NCBI GenBank assembly: GCA_008360955.1
Contig: LUCM01006883.1
Location: 62,001 to 126,000 of the forward strand
DNA: 64,000 nt
DNA from: Fasciolopsis buskii
Taxonomy: Eukaryota > Platyhelminthes > Trematoda > Plagiorchiida > Fasciolidae
Reading direction: 5' to 3'
Part shown: piece by piece, positions 47,550-60,966 of the stretch
How the letters are laid out: every line of letters begins with the position of its first letter
How positions within the stretch are numbered: the first letter of the stretch is position 1
Position numbers and translations under genes: made by a program
Notes under the pieces: generated by a model
Database searches by the model: none
The model's input: the letters and a program-made list of their open reading frames with translations, nothing else
What the model was told of the DNA's origin: nothing

Positions 47550-50190
47550 TACATGATGTCAGCTCCTAAAGTCGTGAATGAATCCAGTCGCATTTTCATA
47601 GAAATGACACAGGTACCTTTTGGTTTAATGGAAAAATATAACTGACAGCATCATTACGCTTTTCATCCCCTATAATCGATTGACTATTTTGCTTGTCATG
47701 GCCACTCTGAAGCGAGCATTTGCGGCAAAGTGCTTCTGCAAATTTGATTAGCGAAAAATTCATTTTTCGCGAAGCGGAAAGTGGGCAGAACAATTCAAAA
47801 TTGTCCCTTCAATTCTTTATCATTTCATGGAGGAAGAAAGAACAAAAAGCCCTTTAGACGGGACCATTTTATTAGATTTCTTCAAAGCATTCCAGATGAG
47901 AGTAGTTGGAGAAAAATGGATTACTGGTTAAAATTTGCACTCAAAACAGTGATATTATCACAATTATTCTTATTTAGTTGCAGACCTTTCCCTCACAAAA
48001 TCTCAAATTCGCCGTTCTTATGTAAGCAAAAGAAGAATCGGTGTATTCAGTGAAAACAAGTGTATTGTACTACATACTTGTATTCCTAGACTGTGAATTG
48101 GGACCACTCACGTTGGCGTAACAATATGAAAGCAAAAACGGATGAATGAGTGGTTCGTCAGCCTGATCAAGTTTGCTTACGTCTGGTGGTCTCTCACTAA
48201 GGTAAATGCCATCTGCAAATAGATTTAAAAATCAAATGATTTAGTGTATTTGAAGAGACTCATCAGCCTCTTCTTTCATATGATGCCCTGAGTCACAGCG
48301 TTGTGTTCACATTGTCCTGGAGATAAATGTTCTTGTCTCATTGCCCCACCGGTTCATCACACGTTTTGGGATTCTTCCGATAACCACTTGTCACTAGACC
48401 GCTTTTAGAAAATGGAGACAACAGAAAGTGTGTGATTGTGGCTGACGGTAAAACAATCAGGTTATTTTTGTGAACTATAAACAGTCAAATATGCTGGCTA
48501 AGACTGGTCGCTTGATAGGAAAGATTTCATTTTCCTGATCTTGTTTTCAAAGATCGCAGGCAAAATTTTGTCACGTTAATTTAGGGTCCCACTCTTCTTC
48601 CTTGTAGTAGTTAGAACCAAACACTCCGGGTTGCCATTAGTTAAGATTCATGTTTGGAGTATCTCTAGTCCGAGACGTTGAGCGTGATTCCCGACTTGGT
48701 AGCTCCAGACGAGATAAGCAGGGGCACTAGCCGGTTGTAGCTGGTATAAAATCCTTTCGTCTTATCCATCAGCTTGGATGAAAAACGTGATGATCAAATC
48801 AAATTTGGTTTATTTTGCTTGAAAGAAATATCTTTTGACTTAACTGGATAGCATGGAGAAGAAAAGTTAATAAGGGATAGATCTCTGGCCTCCGAACCTC
48901 TGCAAACAATCACGAATGAATATGTCCGTGTTCCCAAGTGAGGTTTGGCTGCTTTGCCATTGTTCTTCATTTGGTTTGACAGAATTGTTGGTTTCTATAC
49001 CACATATGAAACATTTCTAAACCGTTGAGTCTACGAAACCCTAGGAAGTGCCAGATTTCTCACCTGGCATATGCACTAGAATGTTGGTCATAGGCTGAGA
49101 GCAGCTAGCGAGCACCACCCTGTCTGATGCCTTTCAGATCAGGTCTTCTCGCGAAAAACTTGGTTTAAGTGCTCCAACGTAATAGATGCAATGTTACCGG
49201 CCTTTTCACCAAGACGTGAATGGCACTTTATATCCAGATATGCTTGTTTTGTATTGATTATTACGAAGGGTTCAGAAAAACCAGATAACATTTGGTATTT
49301 AGAACAGTCAAATACAAAATGGATGCAATGAAAAACAAACCTGTTAAGGCCAAACAATTCTTGTTTTCATTTCATTCTGCTGTTAGTAGAAGTTTCAGGT
49401 CGACAGCGTCATGTAATCAACATCATCAAGTTTGGAAATGGAATATTTGGGTGTAAATACTACCGCAGTTGTGCATCTGGAAGCAAAAGTTCACCACGGC
49501 TCTCCTAGTAAAGGAATAACGGAACATTAGTTGATAAAAAAGGAAAAATAACAGGATACCGGCGAACTGGACAATTTGTCGGATAGCAGTGTCATTACAA
49601 TTTTTTCTTCTCTCCACTGAGTGAGACTCAGAGACAAAACACCGATCAACTGCAGTGGTACAAAAGTTCACCCTGAAATGTTTTGGAGTGTTTTCTTTCA
49701 ACTGAATAACATGTTGCAGGATCATCTCAACGACCGAAGAACCTCCGGGTGTGAAGCGCTAAAACGATTGTATATACTCTGCCTGTCGTGTGGACTGCTT
49801 ACCTCAATAATTGGCGCAAAAATTTGGACATCTAAATCGGAATCTTGCAATACAGAAGCAATGGAAGTACTAAAAAACAGACGGAACGACATTAAAAAAA
49901 TTGGCCGTTATCTGCAATCGCAATTTGTCCTTCGTCCAAACGCCTCAAGGTTGACTGTGATAATATCAGAATACTCCTGCGGCGAGTTCACACAAGCAAC
50001 GAGCACCTCCACGCATAGACCGTGAAAAATGACACCGACTGTCCACGTCTCATCTGAACGATGTTGCAGAGATTTCAGGGACACAGAAGACATCGCTCAT
50101 CTTGATAAGGAAACAATCAAAGGATCACAACACCTGGTCGACTCTGATTGATCTCAATGCTGGCCCAGGTACTAAGAATGGTGGTCGAAC
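47550..50190. other. Unannotated stretch, includes the longest open frame of the window
   Basis: The plus frame at 49621-50025 is open for 134 codons. It opens straight after a stop and has its first ATG at 49678. A pyrimidine-rich tract (ttttttcttctctccactgag) could be an acceptor at 49621. Its translation matches nothing recognised, and one frame of this size is unremarkable in 64 kb. Confidence 0.25.
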
Positions 50191-50197
50191 CATCGTT

Positions 50198-50390
50198 CTT
50201 TGATCTTTTTATTTGTTTACCTACTTTACTAATGAAACTAAAGGGCACAACATTTTTCAAAAGAGGGGTTGCAACTAACAGAGGGCTGTTATTTGAAAAC
50301 GCTGGCCGTTGGTAGGAGGACTCGAACCCGCGACCTTCACATCCAAAAGCCACAACTTTGTCCGCTTGCCTAACGCACCATGTATGAAGA
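50198..50390 (-). mobile_element. SINE family 1 copy with perfect B box
   Basis: On the minus strand GTGCGTTAGGCAAGCGGACA leads to TTTTGGATGTGAAGG and the consensus B box GGTTCGAGTCC. The body (CAACGGCCAGCG, then CAGCCCTCTGTTAGTTGC) and a TTTCATTAGTAAAGTAGGTAAA tail follow. This copy has the best Pol III B box in the window. Confidence 0.85.
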
Positions 50391-50568
50391 CGTTCAAGTA
50401 CACAGTCGCACTCACTAGCTCTGGGTTATTAATCAAGTTTCATTTATGTGCAACAGCCACTGTTGGGAAAGGTTGTGACGACTGAAACGTTGACAAAATT
50501 GCTGACTATTGTGACTAGACTGTCGCTAAACAACTTATCGTGAAAGGTTTATTTCGTTCTAACATTAG

Positions 50569-51050
50569 CCGATTTCGAGATTAAAACTAATAAAAACAAC
50601 CGAGTGCAAACTGTGCTTGCTCAGAGTTCGTTTAGGTGAGTCCTTCGGTGTCAAGGGTTTGACATTGCAGAATAAATACGAATCAAAAATGTGGTTTTTC
50701 ACACTGACCACAAATAGGAGAAATCAGAATGCAATCAGTTCCATCAGTTAAAAAAGAATACATGAGTTAAATAGTTTTGCACCGTGGTCCAATAAATTTA
50801 GTTTATGTTGCCTAATTTGTGCTCCAGAAATCACGTTAACTACATGTTCTCGTTAGAGTTGTGCCGCCCCAGTGCGCTTGTTCGTGAAATTGTATCCGGT
50901 TCGGCCGGAGGGAGGGTCGTGGTTGGTTGGTTTTCTGGTGGTACCTCCCAAACTGCACGTGTAATTGTAGGCGATGATCGCCCTTGGACTTCACCTCCCG
51001 AAGATTGGGGATGGCCTATTTTTACTCACCCTACCGGTCGGTCTACGTAG
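50569..51050 (+). CDS. Putative exon plus GC-rich open frame, unknown
   Basis: Segment 50569-50635 lies between a pyrimidine-rich acceptor (atttcgttctaacattag) and a consensus donor TTTAG|gtgagt, and reads DFEIKTNKNNRVQTVLAQSS. Further on, a GC-rich frame at 50805-51050 reads GGRVVVGWFSGGTSQTARV and DDRPWTSPPEDWGWPIF before a stop. The two are not shown to be joined. The second may be a repeat fragment. No domain is recognised. Confidence 0.22.
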
Positions 51051-51059
51051 CCTGTTGCG

Positions 51060-53740
51060 GCATTCAGCGGCAACTGAGCGTTTTTTGTTGTTCACTTTTT
51101 TGAATCTGTCTTTCATAATGAAATTTCAGGAAATTGTACACAAATTACATTTTCAGTTAAACATTCTGTGTCCCGTCTTACTGGTTCCGTTATCTAAAGA
51201 GGAAGCAGCCAACGTTTGAACTGAATTAATCGAATAAGTTTAAGGTTCAAAACGATATATATTTATGGTAGTATGAATGAACAATTATTCCTAGCCGGCA
51301 AGTAAAAAAGCGTACTAATTTTTCTCATTCCCTAACTGTTTAATTGAAATATTTTATATTCCAATGGAAATAACTAGGCAGTTAGTCTTTGTTTACTGTT
51401 GTTCTCATTAGATGGCATCACTAATGAACAAGTGTTCCGCACAAGTAATATTTTTTCTGACTTTATGAAAGTAACAGTAACGCATTGTTATTTTGATGCA
51501 GTTAAGTGTAACTGATAGTTTTAAACTAACGAAACAGACAAGTAAATTTGTCCATTACAAGCAGTTCGCCCATAACTTGTCTGAATGACAATGAACAACT
51601 TGTTCCACAAATAGAAGTATTGCGTACGACCTGTCTCATACAGCCATTTAGGAAAAAGAATTATCGGTTATTCTCTCACAAAGTAATGCAGTATCTAGGC
51701 CTACTCTGCATCCCCGTCTTTTTGATTGTGAAACGAAGGCACAACAACGAAGGACTCACGAACGGAATGCCATATCAAAGGACTTATCAATGACTTTAGT
51801 ACAGGAACGACTCTCGGTGATGGAAAGTGAATTTGCAAGACTTGTGCTTGGAAATTGATGGCACCATGTCCGATAATAAAGTTGACTTTCAGTTCACAAA
51901 GAAGAAGCTTCCGTTAATGCGAATCAAGAAAATGACAGTAGAATTTTAGGTAACCACATTGATACTAGCATCCCAGTGGCCAACTTACCGCCTGTTGGAT
52001 CCTGGACTGCAAAGCTAACGTTTGGAACGAAACTTTACGAGTAGCTTATTATGGGGGATTTCAATTCATTTTACTCCGCTTGCTACACAAAGTGTGTCCT
52101 GGCACATTCTTTTGTAACTAATGGCCAGTAAAAATAAAGCCCAATATCCCAGTTCAAAAACTGAAAATCAATCTAAACTCAATAACACTAATATTCTGCA
52201 CAAATAAGATACGAGTATGACACATCTTTGGCATCAATGGTTCAGGATATACCACAAATTCACTAAATTTATACCAGAGTATCACGCTTGCTTTAGTGTT
52301 CGAGCTACCGGAAGAAACTGTATGACTTCAGACTCAGCACGGACATCATTTTGCTAGCCTAAGCCGAAAAGATTCACTTTAACGAAATTGTATTATGACT
52401 AGCGGAGGCAAGTTAGGTAGTTGAAAATGCATAGAATCTAACTGCGTTTTTACATTCATCGGAGGCCCTCCGGTTTCATTGGAAATCCAACAGCATCATC
52501 TACTTAGCGACAAGGTGAGATGATAAATAATGAATAATTGGCAATGAAATCACAAAGAACAAACGGTCTCAATAAGAGAATGTCTTTGATTGCCACAGAA
52601 AACCTTATGATTTAACATCTCTAAAAGTCCTGTGGGGGAGAAGCCATGTGTCACAGCCACGATAAACGATTCTACCAACCCGCAACAGTCCGATGGATTT
52701 GCCATACAGTTTTCTAAGTCATCATCTTTGACCCAGGCATCAGTCACTACCTGAATCAGGTGACAAGAGCTTACAGTTGTGAACCTAGAAAAACATTCCA
52801 TTGACAATCAGTGCTTAGGAGTCCCCTATCCTAAGATCGGACCATTCATGTTTGATAAAAGTTCATCATCATATTCGGAAAATACCGTTGTGGTGTTTGT
52901 GTGCAAATACCGGTCATCTTCATGAATTTTTCATCTCCAAGACTGCCTGTTGTCATTTATTTGCGGTTAGTTTAATTGTTCCAGTGTGCACTCAGTCTTT
53001 TGCAAATAATGATATCACTAAGACACATATGACGCTGCAAACTGATCACGAGTTATTTTAGCCTTTCCTATGCACATCACTTTAAATCGTGTGCACGATA
53101 CTTGGAAATAATTTGACTCTCCAAATAACTAATTTATCCTACATAGCTCTGAGGGTAAATAAGGAATTTTTAAATCACCCAAATTTACGGCACACCACCT
53201 AGGTAAGGACATGTTCGACGGTTTAACCACAAATCATACAGAAAGCGCAACATTATCCACCGAACAGTTTACTGTCTGAACAGATATTGATGCTGTTATT
53301 CTTAATTCTTATTACGTAACGTTTTCATTTCCTTCGCTAACGACAAGACTTATTATCTAAGGTGGAAGAACTGTAACCAACTGAATCCAGCGAAATAAGA
53401 AATCTGAGGAGCTGTGGGGATGGCACAAAGATGACCGCCTGGTCACCTGAAGACTAGACTATTTCCAAAGCCAAAAAGTAGGATATACGCAACTCTGGAA
53501 AGCACCAACTCTTGTGGCAAGCTTAGGTGAAACCTCATAAGCCACGTCTATTCAGCTTCCTCTACTGCAGCAAAAAATGTGATGGAACGTGGAATTCCAA
53601 AAACTGTTAGCTATTTAAAGAATTTTATGCTATCGAATAATCATTCATCAACGAAACCATTTCACATATGCCCCAGGACCGAACATGGATGAGGAACCGA
53701 GACAAATGATACGCTAAAATAACTGGAATGAATCGCAGTC
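51060..53740. other. Unannotated stretch with two weak exon candidates
   Basis: On the plus strand PPVSLEIQQHHLLSDK precedes a good donor GACAAG|gtgaga at about 52514. On the minus strand 52807-52550 is open (LENCMANPSDCCGLVESFIV) with an acceptor-like gtttttctag near 52788. Neither joins to other exons. No repeats were recognised. Confidence 0.25.
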
Positions 53741-53754
53741 CTTGAGTATGAGCT

Positions 53755-53860
53755 TATATTGCAGTTCATGAGCAATGGATTATCACTGCCGACAACTCCA
53801 AAGATGAAACGGATGTTCAGTGACTCCGTAGACTATTGTTGTGAACTGAGACTCCGTAAG
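53755..53860 (+). mobile_element. Decayed SINE family 2 fragment
   Basis: AAAGATGAAACGGATGTTCAGTGACTCC aligns, in pieces, to the AAGGATGAAACAGCTGTACAG-TGAGTGCTTCC block of the family, with a TTCATGAGCAATGG segment upstream at the expected place. The head is not recognisable. Confidence 0.4.
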
Positions 53861-53864
53861 ACGT

Positions 53865-54580
53865 AGTGAATCGCTGAATATTCTGAAATTCTAATCACTC
53901 TGTGAACAAGAGTTTCTGGAATTAAAGCTGATTGGGTGTGGTATGCGAATACAACTTCATGAAATGTATAGGGATTAGTGGATAAAAGCTAAAGTTAAGT
54001 GTCAGAGAGGTTTTTGGAACAAGCTGAAATATACACGCCAGGGAAGTAGTAAGTTTTAGATGATATCGAATAGTTCTAGGCAGAACTATACAAAAACATT
54101 AAACTTTTATGCACTTGTTGAATAATTCAAATATAGTTTGCAGGTTCAAGCAGAATACACTTCGGCATTGTTTTTTTATTTGCCTTCTAATTTGTTTTTT
54201 TAAATGTTGCTGGAACAATTTGCATTCTTTCGCAGAAGGAATGTCGCCTTCGAGAGCATACAGTTGCAGCGCTTCGTAGGTACAAGACCACACGCAGTCT
54301 GACTATCTGGCGACCTCGTTTGTGAGCCACTTGTTACCAGCTAAGACCCGAATTCCAGTCGCCTTGAAAAGCTCAACCCTTGAAATATGATGTCATTTTT
54401 CCAATGGATGCATCATCCTTAAACTAGAGAGCACCTTATGGTTTGTACAAGTGACTCATTATGACTATGCACGGGTTTAAATAGCCTTATTCTTATCTTT
54501 TGTGGCAATGGTCTAATGGCAAAAACTGCATGGTTCCAATGTTTGTTCCGAAGTGGATGTTCGTCAATACAACTAACCGA
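53865..54580. other. Unannotated stretch upstream of the Penelope copy
   Basis: The 64-codon minus frame at 54099-54293 has no recognised domain. No other feature was seen. Confidence 0.3.
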
Positions 54581-54589
54581 GATCTTATG

Positions 54590-56200
54590 CTGAGATGGCT
54601 AACGATTGCTTTTTGCTTGGTTGCATTGGCTAAACAACGACCAATTGGTTATTTTAGCTGATGATCGTAAATCTCTGTGGAGATTGAACGAAAACGACTT
54701 AATCAAAGCTGATGGGATTTTCAGATCAATGAATTTCATCTTCACGACACTATATGGGATGCATGAATACTGTGGCTCTCGGTTGTCCACACTCTTAGGG
54801 TTGCCTGAGCTTCATAGACCAAATGTGTCTCTAAGGCCAGTACTCGAAATGCGGAACTAAGCCTTTCACGCTGCAGCCCAGTAGACTGGATGAAGTCTCA
54901 AGACCTTGAGCAAGTTGCTGCTGGAAGATAGTTTAAGTTACCTTGTGAAAATAGTAGGTCTCGATCTACCGAACAAGAAAATGCATTCCGTGGGATTTGA
55001 ATCATCATTCGCAAATGTCTCATTAATAGTATCGATAGATTTATTTGCCAATACTCAGTAACGATACTTAAATGAACATCTGAGAGTCAAATTTTAAAGA
55101 ATTGATACTCTTAGGTAGATCATGTGCGCAATATCGCTACAGTGTACTGCATTCATCAATTGGATCCATTCTGGTAGATATATTCTTGGCCATACTCGAA
55201 CACAGTTGGGTACGCAGTCTAACGACGTATACAAGATAAGTGGACTAAAAATTCATAGTTTGTGAATCACCAACAGATGATCACAAATTGCATGAAAACT
55301 TCAACACTTATCCAACGACGAATTTCTCGGTGGAGTTAAAGAGAACTACTTTCCTTAATCTCCATGATGTCAGGTTTTGTGAACGGACACTCACATGATA
55401 AAGAGGATATCCTGCTAACGTGCCTGAGTGCGGCACTGCTCATTAACTCTTGTCCCACTGTTATACAAAAAGCCTAGTTAGCGATTTTATCTAAAGGGCA
55501 CGAATTATTTTCGGCCGAGGAACCGTTATCAAAGAGTTACAGAGTGCACGAGATATTTCGTCAAAAAGGTTCCTCAGAACCACTTATTGGTGGGTACATG
55601 ATTGCGAAAACAAGCATATCCCGACCATAATTAGCCAAAAAGAATGAGGTTTTTCCGATCGTCCCGTGTACGGATCAGAAAACGTTGGAAATCGTCGAGC
55701 ACCATTTACCAAATGCTCTTTGAAGATCATTTATCACTTCTCATATTCGCGTCGTAGATGACATCAACTGGAGTGACGTTCAACAATCCAAATACAAGTT
55801 ACCTTCTTGGTCTCAATATTTCCTTCAATATCGGTTTTAAATAGTTTTGTAGTTCACGGCAGATTGAAAATAAGATGGTCTCCGACCTCTTCGAAAAGCT
55901 ACGATCACCAGTGCAATCTTACAACATTTGGTGGATGGCGGTGATTGGATATAACCGAAAACAATTTTTAAATCATTTTTCTCAACTCTCAGAGCTCACG
56001 CCAATACTTCAGGTGGATGGTTGATTGTAAGGACACAGAAATTTGTAGGATGCCGCCGGAGCAGAATAAGCAATACAACTTCGTGTAACCTCTGTTGCTG
56101 CTGTGACCACAACACACTACGCCTGTGCCTTTTTCTTCGCCATTCCTTATCTTCCGATTCTTCCACTCTTTCGTCTATTGAAATTTTTACACCTATTTTC
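54590..56200 (+). mobile_element. Penelope-like retroelement, RT to C terminus (frameshifted)
   Basis: This is the fullest Penelope copy here. In order on the plus strand: LGLPELHRPNVSLRPVLEM (54790-54850), the hallmark YGLPKLHKPN-PLRPI block; FANVSLIVSIDRFICQY (about 55.0 kb), the SFDVSSLFTNVP region; GSILVDIFLAILEHSWVR (about 55.16 kb), for GSPLG-LADIFMA; a Y-R-VD remnant of the catalytic YVDD at about 55.22 kb; HKLHENFNT then FLNLHDV; ARIIFGRGTVIKELQ; and SAILQHLVDGGDWI (about 55.91 kb), which lies in the nuclease domain. QKFVGCRR (about 56.05 kb) marks the C terminus. The frame changes several times and stops occur, so it is a dead copy. The central GIY-YIG core (about 55.85 kb) is heavily degraded. 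RT and this nuclease together drive Penelope insertion in active copies. Confidence 0.85.
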
Positions 56201-56209
56201 CGCTTCCTC

Positions 56210-58050
56210 TCCATTTTCACTATTCACATATAAAGTACTTTAAAATGGAGCCACTATGGTTACCAAAGTTCAACGTTTTATAGGTAACCCTGCCGTCGGT
56301 TTACTTATTCAATGAAAACTGTAGCTTCATATCCATTTTCATTCCTCAAAACGCTTGAGCTGATATATCGAAGAAAACTTTCGCCTTTTAAGCAGCGGTT
56401 TTCAGTGTTCAGTTAAGCGCAAAACATCGGAATAACGCGATGTACACCGATCTCGCCAACCCTTAGGTCCAGTCCCAAATTAGGGAAACGACCGAGTACA
56501 TTACTCTCATAGCGTGTGTTGTCTGCTATTCAAATACTGAACTGGCACCATGGTGTTTTACAAGTATGACGCCCAAAACAAGAAGGCCTTGGGCACGAGA
56601 AAAATCTCTTATGATCATCTGTATCCATCTGATCAAATGGTAGTTCTGGCCTGATCTGGCTTGGCGACAGTCGAACGTCAGAACCACGCGACGAACAAAA
56701 CGGGCTATGGACATTAAGGAGTATGACAATTGATAACATGAACTGACAATGTCACCTCGACTGGCGATGAAAAGTTTGCAATCTAAAATCTAAGTTCAGC
56801 CATCAGAGCTCCATGAAAACGAACAACTTCAACTAAGACCAAAACAAATTTTCAAGTCCATGCTTAAATAAACAGGTTTACCGTTCTGTTAAGACGCCTT
56901 TAGCAAAAATATTTGCACTTAACAACTTCTAAGTAAATCCCGTTTACACAATGCAAGTCTTGAAGTCTTTGCTAATTTTAACTCTTTACGGGCATAAGAT
57001 CAGGCCAACAAACTTGTTACAGTTGCATTTCATTCGTCGCCTGCCAGGGTTAGACGATCAGTGTCACTGATGTTCTCAAATAAACTTTTCTGGTTTTAAC
57101 ACTAAAATTAAGGACTACCCTTTCGATTGGAATGGTTAAGAAGAATATAATTTCCTCAACTGAAATCAATGGAGATTTTTTGTATCAATATAAAGAAAAC
57201 GAAACATCGAAAGGTAGAATAAGTACAGACACCATTTGTAAACATCTTATACGTTGAGCTGACAATTTAAACCCTTAAGGAACAGAGTAACAACTGACTA
57301 CAGTTGGTTCGACCATATAAACAGTGGATCAGAAAAGGAATGAAGCTAGTATAATTTAAGGAATATAAGTGCAATGGGTCACATAAAGATGTATTAGTAG
57401 TAGGGAGTAAAGAGGGAGTGTATGTCTGTGATCATCTTCTGTCACTTTCAATTCTTCCGGAAAGTCTAACCAAATTAAAATGGGGCTAAGCAATTATTCT
57501 TGGGAAGATACTTCCCTTCTCCAGAGATGTCTTTTAAGTGCATGCTCGCCATCTCGATCATTGATCTAACGGAGCCAAACCTCTCAACAGTACACTTGAT
57601 TCGATTTTAAGTATCTGTTATCCTCAGAAAATGCCGCACTTAACCAAAACTTCTACTGATTAAGAGATTCCCAGAAGTTGCTGGTAAGGGAGGAAATGAA
57701 AGAATCGATTCATCATATGCCAGCCACCTTCTGATCGGCTGCAACAGCACAGATCAGCAGCACGGAATTTGACCGTGTATGGGAAGTAAACATGACAATT
57801 AAGCCTTACTACAGATGCCGAAAGTATAAAATATGCACTTATTTACCCGACGAATATTTTGAAGTTTTACGGTCCCGGATGATAGTGGTTAATGTGGCAC
57901 CATCCTGTAGAGGTGACGTGTTCAGGTTTCCTTGTTAGACCAAAGTAGTCGCAGGTGCAAGAACCAATTATCTATTTTCCTTATCTTATAAGTACGGTTC
58001 AGCTTCCCTTAGAGACTCACTTACTTCGCTTTTCCTAATATGTTATTGTC
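56210..58050. other. Unannotated stretch
   Basis: A 3' untranslated part of the Penelope element may extend to about 56.3 kb. No other coding or repeat signal was recognised. Confidence 0.3.
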
Positions 58051-58069
58051 CGACTATTCCACTTTAGAT

Positions 58070-59165
58070 CACTGAAAATCAATTACTATCGTTCGTATTC
58101 CAAACCGGAGAATTCCAATATCGTAGCCAAACGCTTTTCTCTAAATTGTCTTTAGTCACACAGCTCTTAACTGAACGAACAGGCTATCGTGAGGCATCTA
58201 GCTTCCTCCTTTAAAGTCCTTGATCCATTTCAGATTTTCTACAAACCAAACAGATCTGCCTTGGACTGTGTTGCCTCTGTAGTTAGTCCTATCACCAAAA
58301 CCCCGGATAAATACGCGAAATCCGTCTGATGCATTTTTCTGGGTTGTCGTTTGGCCTTTGACTCTGGTTCCCGGTCCTCGCTCTTTCGCAAACTGAAACA
58401 GTTTAGCTGTCCCAAGTATCTACTGGCATGGTTATCAGAGTATTTTGCCAACAAAACTACGTGCGCAAAAGTAGACCTAAAATGTCTACACCTTTTTAGC
58501 AATAACTTTAAAATTCTCCAGGATATGGTACGTTCACAATATTTGTTCTTCAGCAAACCCTAATGAGTTATCCATAATTTCCTTCAATCAGTCATTCATT
58601 TACTTTCATAATGTTTTCCTAAGTTGGCGTGTACCTGAGACTGAGAATTTTCTCAACTTTTCCGACCCATGTTTTTCTGTTCACTTTTGTTTAAGTTGTA
58701 TTTTTTCAAACGTTTGTTTGCTTTTGTTGGTTTGCTTGCCGTCTGATCGTTTTTTTTTCAATATTGCAGATTTGGCAAATAGTCTGGAATCGTTATCGAT
58801 CAAAACTTAAGATGCTGATTTAACATTTCCAAAGATGTCAAGAATCTTTCCGCATAAGAAACTTCCCGTATTTCCGGGTTGAAGGAAACATTACACTCTT
58901 ACTTTCGTTTACCAGTGATTTTTCATCACTCCTTCATGGTTTGCTTGTTTTATTTTTCGGTTTATTGAAGATAAACTACGGTATCAATCGACGGCTTTTG
59001 CCTACGATCATGGGTGCATCTTTCCTATCATTGATGGAACTATCCACCAAACGGTGTCTTTTGTATTTGTGTGCTTGTGGAAACCTTGTACAGAATATTT
59101 TGCATGCCACTCATCCTCCGCACAATGACTTTTCTTCATATCCATTTTAAGCTTTGTCATGTTAT
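58070..59165 (+). mobile_element. CR1-like LINE, copy C (opposite strand to A and B)
   Basis: The plus strand reads TIVRIPKPENSNIVAKRFSL (the IPIPK block), DPFQIFYKPNRSALDCVASV, then CRLAFDSGSRSSLFRKLKQF (the DYSSAFDTVPRSLLFHKL block) and WLSEYFANKTTCAKVDLK. The order is the same as in copies A and B but with lower similarity. After an unreadable middle, the C-terminal block CACGNLVQNILHATHPPHND (about 59.06-59.13 kb) matches CDQNLSACEK-DPTHPLHND of copy B. Motif A has lost its Asp (LAFDSG frame), and motifs B and C are not visible. It is older than the other two copies. Confidence 0.82.
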
Positions 59166-59169
59166 GCCC

Positions 59170-60630
59170 TCTGCACTATGCACTAGCGCGTAGATATCCA
59201 TAGTAACTCGGATATTCTTTAATTCGGCCAACCTATCACCAATTCAGAATGGATCGTAACGGACGTTATTCTTAATTTGTCATAACTGTACACATTTTCG
59301 CATTTACGTTGAAGAGGTTGCGACAATATCCATGCTTGTCTGAATTTCAGATATTTGTGTAAATAAAACACTATAAAAGTATAATCAAACATAAGATCTT
59401 TTGTGAAGATTGGTTTTGATTTTTTGACTTTCTTGTCAATGGAGTTTGTTCTATTGAGCACGAAATCCATTCGTGGTCGTTGGTCTCTGAACTTTTGGGA
59501 GCAGCCGCCTTCGATTCGCGCTTACCACTCGGCTGCTCCTCTGTAGTTCACTTCCGCGTGCACAGTAGTATCGCTACTATCTCGGCAGTGCGATATATGT
59601 GTATTACATTTGTTGACTCTGCTAATTGACTCGAGTTTCTTCATTCAGTCAAATAAAGTGCTTTATCAATTGTAGCTTCAGAATCTGATATAGAATGTCT
59701 CCGGCAAGAGCATATCGAACGTCTTATGTAGGATTAATATCAGAAAAGTTCATGTAGGTTTGAAAAAACCGTAAGGAAGCTAACTGCTGCCCGAGTGCTT
59801 ATCGTTGGCACTCACAGTAAAAATGTCTGACTAGATTCTCTAGGTAGTAATTTACTGTATTCATACCTGACAGCAAGACAATTTCTGCCTCCAAAACAGT
59901 CACCGGAAGACATGTCCAGTAGTTGACGACCACGACATCATGGCGGATGTTTACCTTCCCATGTTGCCTACTCTATTAGTGAAGTAGCTGACTGCCGAGT
60001 GTTATGGATCAAATCGACCATTAAACTACACGCTGAAATGTTTGCATTAGTGACTGACCATTAATCTTGAATATTTGTATGAGATACGCTTGTTCCACGA
60101 ATTGAGGCCTTGGGCGTTGTCGCTCACTACCCGCTGGGTAGTCGTTAATGTTACTAATCTTTTGTCGTGCTAATCGTTTGCCATCAAAACGAATAGTTTA
60201 GATAGCACAGAAAGTTTCTTTGCTCGTTTGCTTTTGTATGCTAGTAAGGATATGACTGAGAAAAGCGATCTTCAGTGAAACATTTTGTGGACTGTTCTGT
60301 AAATGACAACTGTGTTCACACTCCTTCAGCGCAACACCTCAGAGCTAAGGGACAAAATGCGGCGTTGTTTATTCTTCCTCCGCCGTTATTAAATAATTCA
60401 TCATGCTAGATAAATGCCCATCAGGCTATCAAGGGACTACGGGGCACTGCATAGCCGTTTCATCCCTGCTAAGATTTGCTTGCAGAGCATATTTATCTCT
60501 CCTGAACTGTGACCCGAAAGCGGGGCAAAGGATCATCAAACGCAGGCTTAAATGTTCGGAAAAACATTGACATCTTGACATACTGGCTCAGTGAAGGAGC
60601 AGCTGGGCCAGCCGTTTTCCGCCCGGTCTT
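59170..60630. other. Unannotated stretch
   Basis: The 83-codon minus frame at 59219-59470 has no recognised domain. No repeat was identified. Confidence 0.3.
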
Positions 60631-60640
60631 ACACTGCCCA

Positions 60641-60777
60641 TCCAGATGAACTGTATAAACAAAACGAATATTTCCTAACAAGAAGTAAACAGGTATAGTG
60701 TTTCCATAGGTTTGCAATGATGAGTTCGAGTTTGCTAACTCCTGATGAAACCTCTGAAAATCGTACTGAGCCCTCAA
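60641..60777 (-). CDS. Putative exon (minus), unknown protein
   Basis: On the minus strand a frame opens after a fair acceptor (cgattatttacaatag) at 60777. It reads LRAQYDFQRFHQELANSNSS and then NIRFVYTVHLDGQ before a GGGCAGT|gtaaga donor near 60641. The frame stays open to a stop at 60493-60495 if not spliced. The phase does not match the two-exon candidate at 61957-63413 without another exon. Confidence 0.22.
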
Positions 60778-60966
60778 CTATTGTAAATAATCGCAACGCA
60801 GGCTATAAATCAGTCTAGCTGTTCTACTCGGTTTCGATAGAACACAGTCAGAAAAAAGAAACCAGTAGACCTTCTTTTGATGATGATTGCAGAAGATCTA
60901 TTGTAAAAAATTCTTTCGATTGAATACCTTGTTTTTGGTGAATGCTTACCTTTTTCCGATGACTAG

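Noticed and set aside
49621..50025. Longest open frame of the window, 134 codons
   Set aside because: It opens right after a stop, starts with GTG, its first ATG is 20 codons in, and the translation matches nothing. At this base composition an occasional frame this long is expected in 64 kb.
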